Under the pieces are notes generated by a model, which ran no database searches, had not been told where the DNA came from, and saw nothing but the letters and a program-made list of their open reading frames with translations. A program made the position numbers and the translations under genes. A stretch of 64,000 bases of DNA from Jiangella alkaliphila (GTDB lineage: Bacteria > Actinomycetota > Actinomycetes > Jiangellales > Jiangellaceae). The stretch is from NCBI RefSeq assembly GCF_900105925.1, contig NZ_LT629791.1, positions 7,348,001-7,412,000 of the forward strand, read 5' to 3'. The first letter of the stretch is position 1; the number at the start of each line of letters is the position of its first letter. Positions 45,412 to 53,959 of the stretch are shown in pieces.

Positions 45412-46650
45412 TCAGGGCACGACCGCGATCGACGCGTTCAAGGCGCTGGAAATAGCGGTCACATTGACGTAATAGCAGTCGGGATCATCATCAGACTCTT
45501 GCCATGCTTGACCGTGCGCCATCACCGCGCCGTCCGAATAGGTTGTCAGGTACGGCGCGCCAAAGTCAGACTCACAGTCGATACCAGTCACTCGCACCAA
45601 TCCGTTTGGCCAACCAGGCCCGTATACCGGCCCTGTGATGAGCCCCTCGTCCAGCCCCGCATAGGCACCGCTAATGGCGATATGAGTACCTACCACGACC
45701 GATCCGGCAGCGGATCGAACCGGCCGCACGTCGGCCGTGTTCGTCGCACCGACCCAGACGTCCGCATTGTAGGACGTCCCCGAGGCGGCGCCCATTAGCC
45801 CAGCGTCCACAGTGGGTTCTACTACCCCTACCGCACCGACACTGCGGCCAGCGTGAAGCCAAGAATTGTCCCGATCGCTACAGTACTCTGCGATCCCGCC
45901 ATACAGGCGATTGTTACTCCAAAGCCTCCAGGTGAAACCTTGGGTGCAATAAAAATTAGTAAGTGATCCCCTGATCAGGTTCCCGCCGGTCCAACCGCCC
46001 CTGTCATTAAACCTGCTGCCCGCCAGCAGGGCTGCCGCAGAGCCCACTGTGTCACTTGCAGCATCGCCTGACCCAGGTTCGGTGACGGGCTCGATGCGAA
46101 CCGGCACAGCGGTGCGGAGACCTCGCAGCGCCCCTTCAAGCCGAGACTCCGCCGAAGCGTCCACCAATACCTTGACGGTGGCGGCGCTCATGTCATAGTA
46201 AGCGCCCTTGACTGCCTGCGACTCCGCGCCGGCCCACGCCGTATCCAGGCCGAGGTCCTCCGCCATTGCTTGACCGTCGACGACGGACTCGGATTCGACA
46301 GCAAAGGTCACCTTGGAAGATTCCGCCAACGCCGCCAGGACATCATCCACTTCGCGCTCCAGTTGAGCCACCTGGACAGAATCGGCACCTGGCCGAATCT
46401 GTATACGTAGCGACTCCGTCCGGGGATGCCAATATGACCCGCCATAGACGTCAGGAGCTGCCTCAAGCGTTGCCTGAAGTGCCTCGAAGGTCGCATTGAC
46501 GTACTGGGCGGCGACCGGCGTAATCGGTTCGCCGAAGGTCTCTGCTGGCTCGGGAACCTGATCTGGTTCGAATTCAGCCGCTTGGGCGCCTGCACCAGCC
46601 GCCGCCAGAACTAAGGCAACCGAGGCCAGAACAGGAAGACTTCGCCGCAT
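45412..46650 (-). CDS. Secreted S1-protease-like protein without catalytic triad (copy B)
   Basis: A 412-residue twin of the protein at 43801-45057. The signal peptide and pro-domain are almost identical (EFEPDQVPEPAETFGEPITP in both). The protease-like domain again lacks all three catalytic residues: AEYC in place of AGHC (Tyr256), SDFG in place of GDSG (Phe363), and YNADVW at the Asp site. The two copies differ at the lost positions but keep the frame, the Cys236/Cys257 pair and the secretion signal. This suggests selection for a folded non-enzymatic protein. ATG 46650 follows GGAG. Confidence 0.85.
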   Translation of the reverse strand: MRRSLPVLASVALVLAAAGAGAQAAEFEPDQVPEPAETFGEPITPVAAQYVNATFEALQATLEAAPDVYGGSYWHPRTESLRIQIRPGADSVQVAQLEREVDDVLAALAESSKVTFAVESESVVDGQAMAEDLGLDTAWAGAESQAVKGAYYDMSAATVKVLVDASAESRLEGALRGLRTAVPVRIEPVTEPGSGDAASDTVGSAAALLAGSRFNDRGGWTGGNLIRGSLTNFYCTQGFTWRLWSNNRLYGGIAEYCSDRDNSWLHAGRSVGAVGVVEPTVDAGLMGAASGTSYNADVWVGATNTADVRPVRSAAGSVVVGTHIAISGAYAGLDEGLITGPVYGPGWPNGLVRVTGIDCESDFGAPYLTTYSDGAVMAHGQAWQESDDDPDCYYVNVTAISSALNASIAVVP

Positions 46651-46702
46651 TTCGATCTCCGATCCGGGGAATTACGAGGAGCGAAAGGGACAAGAACCAA
46701 CA

Positions 46703-46731
46703 ATTATTCACATAGCGACACTGTGTGTCAA
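46703..46731 (-). promoter_or_regulatory. Promoter of protease-like copy B (TTGACA-17-AATAAT)
   Basis: On the minus strand a perfect TTGACA (46726-46731) and AATAAT (46703-46708) are separated by 17 bases, about 52 bases before the ATG. The surrounding block (CACACAGTG, AATTGTTGGTTCTTGTCC) is conserved upstream of copy A. This is the clearest housekeeping promoter in the window. Confidence 0.75.
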
Positions 46732-47159
46732 CCACGGGCATCGCGCGCTGCGAGTTGAGGTGATCCGCTGCACGAATCACTAGTTCCGATGAGCGATACC
46801 CTGATTGATTGCCGTGCGTCTCAACGGGCCGATCGGCTGCCGACCCACGAGGCTGTTCGCTCGCCGCAGCTGAGCCAAGCGACTGGGCATCCTGACCACG
46901 AACGCCGTGCCAGCTCGACCATCTGACGACAACCATGAATCGGCTAGCGCCCTCGAACCGCGGGAGTGGACTGCACGGACGGACGACCATAGGCGGAAGG
47001 TCCACGCGAGCGCTCAGAGCTAGAGCCGGCGACGCCGTCCGGTGACGCGATCAGGGGCGTGCTCAGGCACGGTGACGGCACTGCCCAACATCGCCGACGT
47101 CGGCTAGCCTCGCGTCATCGACCTGATCTGCTCGGACGCCACGAAAGGCGACAAAGAAG
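46732..47159. other. Intergenic region with no recognised feature
   Basis: About 430 bases between the protease-like copy B and the SGNH hydrolase. Reading frames here are short, and none gives a recognisable protein. A purine-rich GAAAGG...AAGAAG stretch just before 47160 is the likely ribosome site of the hydrolase. Nothing else is seen. Confidence 0.5.
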
Positions 47160-47900
47160 ATGACGGCACGGCAAGCGCTCACCTCCACCACAACCCGTCG
47201 ACGCTTCCTCACCGCTGCTGGGCTGGCCACTGCGACCGTGACCTTTGCCGGGACGCAAGAGGCGATGGCGGACGACTACGGGTCCGGCCAACTCGGGCCG
47301 TGGCAAGACCTGTCTCGCGCAATTTCGACCGAGAAGCAGATCAACCCGGTGCTGGCCAACGATGGGTTCTTCATGTTCGGCGACAGCATTGCCGTACAAG
47401 ATGGTTACGCGCTGGCGCTTCGGCTCCAAGATCGGACAGGCGATCTCATCGCTGTCCACAACTGGTCCGGCCGGCCGACGGCGCCGGCCGTTGACGCCCT
47501 TCAGCAATGGGCGAGTACTTACGGTCTCCCTCGTCGGATCATTATGGCAACGGGTAGCAACGACATCTTCAATCCGCCAGCGTTCGGCCCTCAGATCGCT
47601 CGCACGATGTCGATCGTCGGACCGAACAGGACTGTTTTCTGGGTCAACACCCAGGCCGCGCGGACGCGCGTGTCCGAGAGCATGCGGTTGGCAGATCAAC
47701 GAAACAGCGCATGGGTCAATCTTCAATTGGCGGACGCCCAGCGGACGTATCCACAACTCAGGATCGTTAGATGGGCAGAGTTTCTTGCAGCCAAGCTCAG
47801 TCGCCTTACTGCGTACCTCAGCGACGGCGTCCACACGACTGTGCCGCTCGGCCAAGACGCTCGCAACGAATTGATCGTCCAAGCAGTCGAAGGAACGTGA
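47160..47900 (+). CDS. Tat-exported SGNH/GDSL-type hydrolase
   Basis: A 246-residue protein. The twin-arginine signal RRRFLTAAG (13-21) leads a hydrophobic stretch. The SGNH blocks are FGDSIAV with Ser76, TGSNDIF with Gly132/Asn134, and SDGVHTT with Asp222 and His225. Gly104 of NWSGRPT may be the block II oxyanion residue. This is a secreted esterase or deacylase, possibly removing O-acyl groups from glycan. It is less GC-rich than the main locus. It belongs to the island with the protease-like genes and stands alone on its strand. Confidence 0.8.
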   Translation: MTARQALTSTTTRRRFLTAAGLATATVTFAGTQEAMADDYGSGQLGPWQDLSRAISTEKQINPVLANDGFFMFGDSIAVQDGYALALRLQDRTGDLIAVHNWSGRPTAPAVDALQQWASTYGLPRRIIMATGSNDIFNPPAFGPQIARTMSIVGPNRTVFWVNTQAARTRVSESMRLADQRNSAWVNLQLADAQRTYPQLRIVRWAEFLAAKLSRLTAYLSDGVHTTVPLGQDARNELIVQAVEGT

Positions 47901-48344
47901 CCGTGACGGAGCTGTTGCCGGCAGCTCGAGTACCCCGGTCGCTTGTTCTACTACCGGCCAGCAGACCAGATGTCAGACGTTGCCTCTTCACCAGCGTGGT
48001 CATTCGGATGACGTCGCCAGGCGCCGTGCCGCATGGTCGGAACGGCCGATGTCAGTGCGACACAGGTACCAAGAGCGGACACTGATCCCAGTCCCGTCCC
48101 GCCACGTGTATCCACCTACCCTCGGCATCGGCTTGACGCAGTCGCTCATGCGCGCTGAGCGGCTGAACGAGCCGTTAGAGGCGACAACACAGACCCGACT
48201 TGGCTCACGGTTGGCTGATTTCGGGGCTCGCAATGCTGTGACCTGCGGTGTTGGTGTCGTCGGCACGCACTAAACGGGCGGGTCCTGTCCTGTCGGCCGT
48301 GGGTCGGGGGCGCGGGCGCTGCAGATCTTGCACTCCCAGCACTG
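47901..48344. other. Region without recognised genes, possible decayed DNA
   Basis: About 440 bases follow the SGNH hydrolase. Short frames exist on both strands, but none has a recognisable motif, good start or ribosome site. Lying next to a decayed transposase, it is probably the remains of inserted DNA. Confidence 0.45.
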
Positions 48345-48602
48345 CGGATCGCGAGACTCGAGCACGTCGCCGGAACGTGCGTCCGACCGGTGGTCAAGAG
48401 CGTAAATCGTGCGTTGGAGACCAAGGCCGCGCGCTGGCCGGGATCAAGGGCTACGTCACCAACCTGCCAAACCCGGACTCCGAGCAGGTCATCGCCGCCT
48501 ACAGCCGCCTGCTGCAGGTCGAGAATCCTTCCGCATGTCCAAGTCCGACCTCGCCGACCGCCCGATCTACCACCACAACCGCGACTCGATCGAAGCGCTT
48601 GA
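48345..48602 (+). pseudogene. Decayed IS1634-like transposase fragment
   Basis: Three frame segments together read like the C-terminal part of a DDE transposase of the IS1634 type: VKSVNRALETKAAR in one frame, ALAGIKGYVTNLP with VIAAYSRLLQVE in the next, and SFRMSKSDLADRPIYHHNR with DSIEA in a third. The joins are near 48432 and 48527. The fragment lacks the N-terminal half and stops abruptly. No terminal inverted repeats were found. It shows past IS activity at this place. Confidence 0.75.
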
Positions 48603-48671
48603 CGGAACCCGCACGGGCCGAGAAACGTCGAAGTGGTTCAAGCAATGGTCCAGATGCCGGCGGGAGGACCA

Positions 48672-49211
48672 ATGTTTCCAGACATGGAGCGATTGCACAG
48701 CGGACGCGATCTCAACCGCTATCGCCGCTCCGACTACCTACCGCCGGGACGGCCACGCCAACGTCGGCAAGTCATCCACGTCCTCATCGGCGTCCTAGCA
48801 GCGTCGACAATCTTGGCAACCACGTACAGCTCCTACGAAGACCCACTTGAGAACCGTGAACCTCTACCCACATCCGCATGGACCCAAGGCGAATTCGGCC
48901 TCGATGCCCAACTGGGCGGCATCCTCCGCGCCACGCCCGACGGCTGCGTCTACGCGGTGTCCGACCGAGATGAGAATGGCAGCTATTCCATCACCGGTTT
49001 GGCATGGCCTCGAGGCTGGTCCACGCAACAGATAAACGGCAGGACCTACGTCTTGGACGAGGATGGAGAACCCGCCCTCGGCGAAGGCGACACATTCACC
49101 GTCCGCGGCGGCCTCTCGCCCACGCCCGAAATGGTGTGCGGCGTTCGAAACACTCCCACGTTCGTGATGATGGACAGACCAACTCCAGGCCCCGACGCAC
49201 GAAACGGGTGA
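48672..49211 (+). CDS. Small membrane-anchored protein, unknown function
   Basis: A protein of about 179 residues from ATG 48672, just after GGGAGGA; ATG 48684 is an alternative start. A charged, Arg-rich N-terminus is followed by one membrane segment (VIHVLIGVLAASTILATTY). The outer domain reads GGILRATPDGCVYAVSD, LAWPRGWSTQQING, LDEDGEPALGEGDTFTVRGG and MVCGVRN. The C-Y pattern, the WP.GW stretch and the G(E/D)...GG turn recur in uncharacterised exported actinobacterial proteins. No function is proposed. It lies between the transposase remnant and the active protease. Confidence 0.6.
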   Translation: MFPDMERLHSGRDLNRYRRSDYLPPGRPRQRRQVIHVLIGVLAASTILATTYSSYEDPLENREPLPTSAWTQGEFGLDAQLGGILRATPDGCVYAVSDRDENGSYSITGLAWPRGWSTQQINGRTYVLDEDGEPALGEGDTFTVRGGLSPTPEMVCGVRNTPTFVMMDRPTPGPDARNG

Positions 49212-49537
49212 CGTTTCCGTAAGCGGCCGTGGCGCACACCGGTCGGATCGGCCTTCCGACTACCCCTGGTGCGGCGACATATACGCGGTTTCCACCTTGC
49301 TGCCCTGGTCGAAGGCCCGGCGGGCCGCGATCAGTGCACCCGGCCGGCAACGTAGCCGAGCCGGCCAGTGTCCGGCCACCAGGTCGTTTGACCGTCCAAT
49401 CGCCCGGCGCCCACAGCAGATTGGGCACCTACGTCACCCAGGTGCACCCAAGATCCTCCCATCACAGACACCCGTGACAATCTGGACATACCAGGTTACG
49501 ATCTCCCTTGCCTTTGGCCAACACATGGGGAGCAGCC
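49212..49537. other. Intergenic region with no recognised feature
   Basis: About 325 bases. Open frames on both strands give low-complexity Arg/Pro-rich translations without motifs. The last bases hold GGGGAG, the ribosome site of the protease gene. No promoter boxes could be assigned with confidence. Confidence 0.45.
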
Positions 49538-50851
49538 ATGAGCAGAGCCCGCCGGCGTCAGGTTCTCGCCGCAGCGACCATCGCTATGGTGACGGCCCTA
49601 GTTAGCATGCCCGCCGTCAGCAATTCCTCCGAGCCAGATTCTCCGCGCGCCGTCGCGGATGACATCGGACCCGGCGGCCCAAGACCGGCACCAGCCGAGC
49701 TCTCGCCCGGCGATCAGAAGTATCTCGCGTTCCGCGATGCCGCGCAGGATTTCCAACTGCCTACGGGCGTCGATTTTCAACATGTTTCACGAGACGCTGA
49801 GACGGATAAGTCGCTTGATATTGTTGTGACGGGCAGCTCGCAGGCCTCGGCCACTGACCTCGAAACGCAATTCGAGCGGCTCGCCGAATCTCTCGGGTAC
49901 GAAGCCGACATAGAGATTGTTCAGGCGGAGTTCTCCGACGACCAACTCACAGCGGCGGCCAACGAAGTGGCAGCAACGCTCGACGACTGGGCGGGCGACC
50001 TCGCTTCAATAGTCGTGCGCATCGGGCCCGACTACGATGCTCAGAGCATTCTTGTCGAGTCCACTGAGCACTCCCCCGAGCTTCAGCAGCGAGCAACGTC
50101 CACGTTCTCAGAAGACTTCATATTCGAGACGCTCGGCGCCGAGTACGAGAACGAGGCTAATCGGTATGATGACACGTCGCCCTGGACGGCCGGCAATGCG
50201 TTAACACACGCCCCAAACTCGATTGAGATCTATTGCACACAGGGCTTTAACTGGCGCCGCTGGTCTGACAACGCAAGGTTCATGGGGACTGCAGGCCACT
50301 GTTTCAGTAGGAACACGAGCGTCTACAACGGCAACAACGCGACCCAGAGAATAGGCGTCACTGTAGCCCGATGGTATACCGACAACGGGCCTATGGACTT
50401 CGAGTTGATCCAGCCTCGAGTTGGTTCCGTCGACAACTCGATGTGGAACGTCATCGACTACCAGGACGTTCTGCGACGTGTGGTTAGTGCCGACAATGCC
50501 AACGATCAGAGCATCATCGGAACTCGCGTTTGCATCAGTGGGGCGCGAACAGTAAGTGAGTTCCCGATGTCTTGTGGAGAGATCAGCGCCGTAAATCAGA
50601 CTATCAGATTCAGCAACGGGGAAGGTGGATTCTATACGATCCGCAACCTGACCTGCGTTGCCTCTGTCTACGACCTGGGCCGAGGTGGCGACTCAGGCGC
50701 TCCCGTCTTCAGCACCTACACCAACGGGAACATCTACGCCTTCGGCCAACACATCGGATCGCCGTCGGAAGGCGGCGGTGACTGCGCAGGAATCTTTGTC
50801 CCAGTCGTCGTGATTTCCGCAACGGCACAGGTTTCTTTGATCGTCAGTTAG
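49538..50851 (+). CDS. Secreted S1 family serine protease with intact triad
   Basis: A 437-residue exported protease. ATG 49538 follows GGGGAG. The N-terminus has RARRR and a hydrophobic signal (VLAAATIAMVTALV). Residues about 45-200 form an acidic pro-region. The chymotrypsin-like domain runs from about 215. The triad is His254 in TAGHC, Asp287 in GPMDFELI and Ser386 in GRGGDSGAP. Cys pairs are C233/C255, C332/C346 and a C-terminal pair. Its domain aligns with the two dead copies at 43801 and 45412 but keeps every catalytic residue. Regulation through the dead relatives is conceivable. Confidence 0.88.
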   Translation: MSRARRRQVLAAATIAMVTALVSMPAVSNSSEPDSPRAVADDIGPGGPRPAPAELSPGDQKYLAFRDAAQDFQLPTGVDFQHVSRDAETDKSLDIVVTGSSQASATDLETQFERLAESLGYEADIEIVQAEFSDDQLTAAANEVAATLDDWAGDLASIVVRIGPDYDAQSILVESTEHSPELQQRATSTFSEDFIFETLGAEYENEANRYDDTSPWTAGNALTHAPNSIEIYCTQGFNWRRWSDNARFMGTAGHCFSRNTSVYNGNNATQRIGVTVARWYTDNGPMDFELIQPRVGSVDNSMWNVIDYQDVLRRVVSADNANDQSIIGTRVCISGARTVSEFPMSCGEISAVNQTIRFSNGEGGFYTIRNLTCVASVYDLGRGGDSGAPVFSTYTNGNIYAFGQHIGSPSEGGGDCAGIFVPVVVISATAQVSLIVS

Positions 50852-50877
50852 TCCGAAGCCTATCCACCACGATCATT

Positions 50878-50915
50878 CCCGCTGGTGCTGAGGCTTGGCC
50901 TTCAGCACCGGCGGG
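50878..50915. terminator. Stem-loop terminator after the active protease
   Basis: CCCGCTGGTGCTGA (50878-50891) pairs with TCAGCACCGGCGGG (50902-50915) with a single G-U-type mismatch and a short loop that itself can pair. It starts 27 bases after the protease stop and lies before the 3' end of the convergent wlbA gene, so it can serve both strands. Confidence 0.7.
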
Positions 50916-50969
50916 AGTCAAGGAACTGCGGCCGCGCTACCCGGCGTCTCGGTCTATCCGATACTTGCT

Positions 50970-51983
50970 CTACTCTTCCACCTGTCGCTGACGTTCCAGG
51001 CGCACTGTGGTGCCGTCTCTGGCGGAGTCGAGGACGGCCTCGGCAACCTCGACGGTCGCCAGGCCCTGCAGCATGGTGACGATGTCGGTCTCCTCTTTGC
51101 CCAGAATGGCGTCGCGGAACGCCTCGTGCTCGGTGCGCAGCGGCTCAGGCTTGGCGATGGCGTACCGCACGACGTCGCCCTCGGACACGCCGCGAAACTG
51201 GGCGAGGTCGTCCCAGGCCGTCGGGATGGACCCGTTGGCGTGGAACGTGAGGTCGGCGTGCAGGGTGTCGGCGATGTAGGCGCCGCGGTCACCGGTGACG
51301 ATGGTGACCCGCTCCTTCATCGGCGACAGCCAGTTGACGAGGTGGCTGGTGACGGTGCCGTCGGCGAGCTGGCCGGTGACGGCGACGAGGTCCTCGTGGT
51401 CGCGGCCGCTCTTGTGCACCGTCCGGGCCGCCACGGACACGAACGGCGAGCCCACCACCCAGGCGGTGAGGTCGATGTCGTGGGTGGCGAGGTCCTTGAC
51501 GACGCCGACGTCGGCGATGCGGGCCGGGAACGGGCCCTGCCGGCGGGTGATGATCTGGTAGATGTCGCCGAGCTCGCCGTCGAGCAGCCGCGAGCGCAGG
51601 CTCTGCAGCGCCGGGTTATACCGCTCGATGTGGCCGACGGCGCCGACCAGGCCGGCCGCCTGGAACGCCGCGGCCAGCTTGGCCGAGCCCTCGCTGTCCT
51701 TGGACAGCGGCTTCTCGATCAGCGCGTGCACGCCGGCCGACGCCAGCGCCAGGCCGATCTCCTCGTGGTACGCGGTCGGCGTGGCGACGACGCAGTAGTC
51801 GAGGCCGGTCTCGATGAGCGCCTCGATGTCGGGCTGCACGGTCAGCCCGCCGGCCACCTTGTGCGGGTCGCCGGCCGGGTCGGCCACGCCCACGAGGTCG
51901 ACGCCGTCGAGGGAGCGCAGGACCCGCGCGTGGTGCCGGCCCATCATGCCCAGGCCGATCAGCCCGGCTCGCAGGTTGGTCAT
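50970..51983 (-). CDS. wlbA: UDP-GlcNAcA 3-dehydrogenase-type Gfo/Idh/MocA oxidoreductase
   Basis: A 337-residue NAD-binding oxidoreductase with GLGMMG (10-15), EKP (90-92) and the catalytic-region His168-Asp169 in ATHDIDLTAW. WlbA/WbpB enzymes oxidise C3 of UDP-GlcNAc uronic acid before transamination. The assignment rests on its place as the last gene of a wlbB-wlbC-wlbA unit. Its ATG overlaps the stop of the aminotransferase gene (TGATG). Confidence 0.85.
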   Translation of the reverse strand: MTNLRAGLIGLGMMGRHHARVLRSLDGVDLVGVADPAGDPHKVAGGLTVQPDIEALIETGLDYCVVATPTAYHEEIGLALASAGVHALIEKPLSKDSEGSAKLAAAFQAAGLVGAVGHIERYNPALQSLRSRLLDGELGDIYQIITRRQGPFPARIADVGVVKDLATHDIDLTAWVVGSPFVSVAARTVHKSGRDHEDLVAVTGQLADGTVTSHLVNWLSPMKERVTIVTGDRGAYIADTLHADLTFHANGSIPTAWDDLAQFRGVSEGDVVRYAIAKPEPLRTEHEAFRDAILGKEETDIVTMLQGLATVEVAEAVLDSARDGTTVRLERQRQVEE

Positions 51984-53074
51984 CAGGCTCCCGCCTTCGC
52001 CAGGGTGTTGACGGCCGTCACGATGCGGTCGAGATCGTCCGCGCTCAGCGACGGATGGACCGGCAGCGAGATGACCTCGGCCGCGGCCCGCTCGGTCTCG
52101 GGGAGGTCGAGGTCGCGGGCGAACGACGGCAGCCGGTGGTTGGGGATCGGGTAGTAGACGCCGCAGCCGACGCCGTACTCCTCGCGCAGCGCCGCCGCGA
52201 AGCGGTCGCGGTCGCCGGCCACCCGGATCGTGTACTGGTGGTAGACGTGCGTCGCGTGCTCGGAGACCGGCGGCACCACGACGCCCTCGAGGTTGGCGTC
52301 GAGGAACGCGGCGTTCTCCTGCCGCTGCTTCGTCCAGCCGGCCAGCTTGGTCAGCTGCACCCGGCCGATGGCGGCGTGGATGTCGGTCATGCGGTTGTTG
52401 ACGCCGACCAGCTCGTTCTCGTACTGGCGCAGCATGCCCTGGTTGCGCAGCAGCCGCAGCCGGCGCTCGAGGTCGAGGTCGGCGGTGCTGACCATGCCGC
52501 CCTCGCCCGACGTCATGTTCTTGGTCGGGTACAGGCTGAACATGGCGAACGTGCCGAACGAGCCGACCGGCGCGCCATTCCAGGTGGCGGCGTGCGCCTG
52601 CGCGGCGTCCTCGAACACCTGCAGGCCGCGCCGCTCGGCGACCTCGCCGAGCCCCGTCAGGTCGGCCGGGTGGCCGTACAGGTGCACCGGCATGACGCCG
52701 ACGGTCCGCTCGGTGACGGCGGCCTCGACGGCGGCCGGGTCGAGGCCGAAGTAGCGCGGCTCGATGTCGGCGAACACCGGGGTGGCGCCGGTGAGTGCGA
52801 CGGAGTTGGCCGTGGCGGCGAACGTGAACGACGGGACGATGACCTCGTCGCCGGGCCCGACGCCGGCGGCCAGCAGGCCCAGGTGCAGGCCGGAGGTGCC
52901 GGAGTTGACGGCGACGCAGGCGCGCCCGGCGACCAGCTCGGCCGCGAACTCCTGCTCGAACGCCGCGACCTCGGGTCCCTGCGCCATCATGCCGCTGCGC
53001 AGCACGCGGTCGACCGCCTCCCGCTCCTCGTCGCCGATGATCGGCTTCGCGGCGGGGATCGGGCTGGTGCTCAT
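51983..53074 (-). CDS. wlbC: DegT/DnrJ/EryC1/StrS sugar aminotransferase
   Basis: A 363-residue PLP enzyme with GGAGGAAG before ATG 53074. The PLP lysine is Lys185 in FSLYPTKNMTSGEGGM, and Asp156 of EDAAQAHAA binds the pyridine nitrogen. WlbC/WbpE members add an amino group at C3 of the UDP-3-keto-GlcNAcA made by WlbA. It overlaps its neighbours on both sides, so the three enzymes are made together. Confidence 0.9.
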   Translation of the reverse strand: MSTSPIPAAKPIIGDEEREAVDRVLRSGMMAQGPEVAAFEQEFAAELVAGRACVAVNSGTSGLHLGLLAAGVGPGDEVIVPSFTFAATANSVALTGATPVFADIEPRYFGLDPAAVEAAVTERTVGVMPVHLYGHPADLTGLGEVAERRGLQVFEDAAQAHAATWNGAPVGSFGTFAMFSLYPTKNMTSGEGGMVSTADLDLERRLRLLRNQGMLRQYENELVGVNNRMTDIHAAIGRVQLTKLAGWTKQRQENAAFLDANLEGVVVPPVSEHATHVYHQYTIRVAGDRDRFAAALREEYGVGCGVYYPIPNHRLPSFARDLDLPETERAAAEVISLPVHPSLSADDLDRIVTAVNTLAKAGA

Positions 53075-53682
53075 GCTTCCTCCGTTGCCGGGTCGGCCTC
53101 TCGCAGCCGCCCGTCGTGCTCCACGTAGACATCTTTGGTCTGAGGGCACCGCCAGCGACCGCCGCCGGCATCCTCGAGAGGCACGCCCGCCCGGCCCACC
53201 CAGCCGACCCGCCGCGCCGGCACACCGACCACCAGCGCGAAATCTGGCACGTCGCGCGTGACGACCGCCCCCGCGGCCACGGTAGCCCACCGGCCCACCG
53301 TGACCGGCGCCACGCACACCGCCCGGGCGCCGACGGAGCAGCCCTCGCGCAACGTGACACCCACCGCCTCCCAGTCGGCTCCGCTCTTCAGCGAGCCGTC
53401 GGGATTGACCGCACGCGGGAAGGTGTCGTTGGTCAGGACCACCGCGGGCCCGATGAACACGCCGTCCTCGGCCACCGCGGGCTCGTAGACCAGCGCGTAG
53501 TTCTGCACCTTGCAATTGTCGCCGAGCCGGACTGCAGGGCCCACGTAGGCGCCGCGGCCGATGACGCAGTTGCGGCCCAGCACGGCGCCCTCGCGCACCT
53601 GGGCCAGGTGCCACACCGAGGAGCCGTCGCCGACCTGGGCCTCGGAGTCGACGTCGGCGCTCTCGACGATCCGGACGCTCAC
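53071..53682 (-). CDS. wlbB: UDP-GlcNAc3NA N-acetyltransferase, left-handed beta helix
   Basis: A 203-residue hexapeptide-repeat acyltransferase (WlbB/WbpD type). Repeats such as IGRGAYVGPAVRLGDNCKVQNYALVYEP and the loop VVLTNDTFPRAVN are typical of the family. The C-terminal part has a RWRCPQTKDVY tail. It N-acetylates the 3-amino group, giving UDP-2,3-diacetamido-2,3-dideoxyglucuronic acid. It is first in the wlbB-wlbC-wlbA unit and shares a 4-base overlap with wlbC. Confidence 0.88.
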   Translation of the reverse strand: MSVRIVESADVDSEAQVGDGSSVWHLAQVREGAVLGRNCVIGRGAYVGPAVRLGDNCKVQNYALVYEPAVAEDGVFIGPAVVLTNDTFPRAVNPDGSLKSGADWEAVGVTLREGCSVGARAVCVAPVTVGRWATVAAGAVVTRDVPDFALVVGVPARRVGWVGRAGVPLEDAGGGRWRCPQTKDVYVEHDGRLREADPATEEA

Positions 53683-53959
53683 GCTGTCACAGCCTCCACT
53701 GAATCGATCTGGTCATGTGCTGGAAACGGAGGCCAGCCTACCCGGCGCGCGGCCGCATCCCGGCGCTCGGCCGAGGATCCGGCCATTCACCCGAACCGGT
53801 CACGCGCGGGAGGGTACCGAGACGCTTCGTGGCGCACGTCCTGCTCGCCCCGAACCGGCTCCTCGCGACCGTTCCCGCACTCGTGGCACGCCTCGGGCGA
53901 TGCCCGGGCCGGCCGACCAAATCGCGCCGAAAGCGGCCGGGCTGGCGGGGGTGGCGGCG

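Noticed and set aside
43801..46650. Loss of the catalytic triad as a sequencing error
   Set aside because: Each site differs by several bases, in both copies and differently, with the frame kept; errors would not do this.
46574..47005. Minus-strand frame upstream of protease-like copy B
   Set aside because: It overlaps the conserved promoter block and the start of the real gene, and has no recognisable content.
47980..48273. Short plus-strand frames after the SGNH hydrolase
   Set aside because: No ribosome site, no motif, and other frames of equal length overlap them.
49216..49480. Possible gene remnant between the small membrane protein and the active protease
   Set aside because: Translations in all frames are Arg/Pro/Gly-rich with no motif that I could match to a family.
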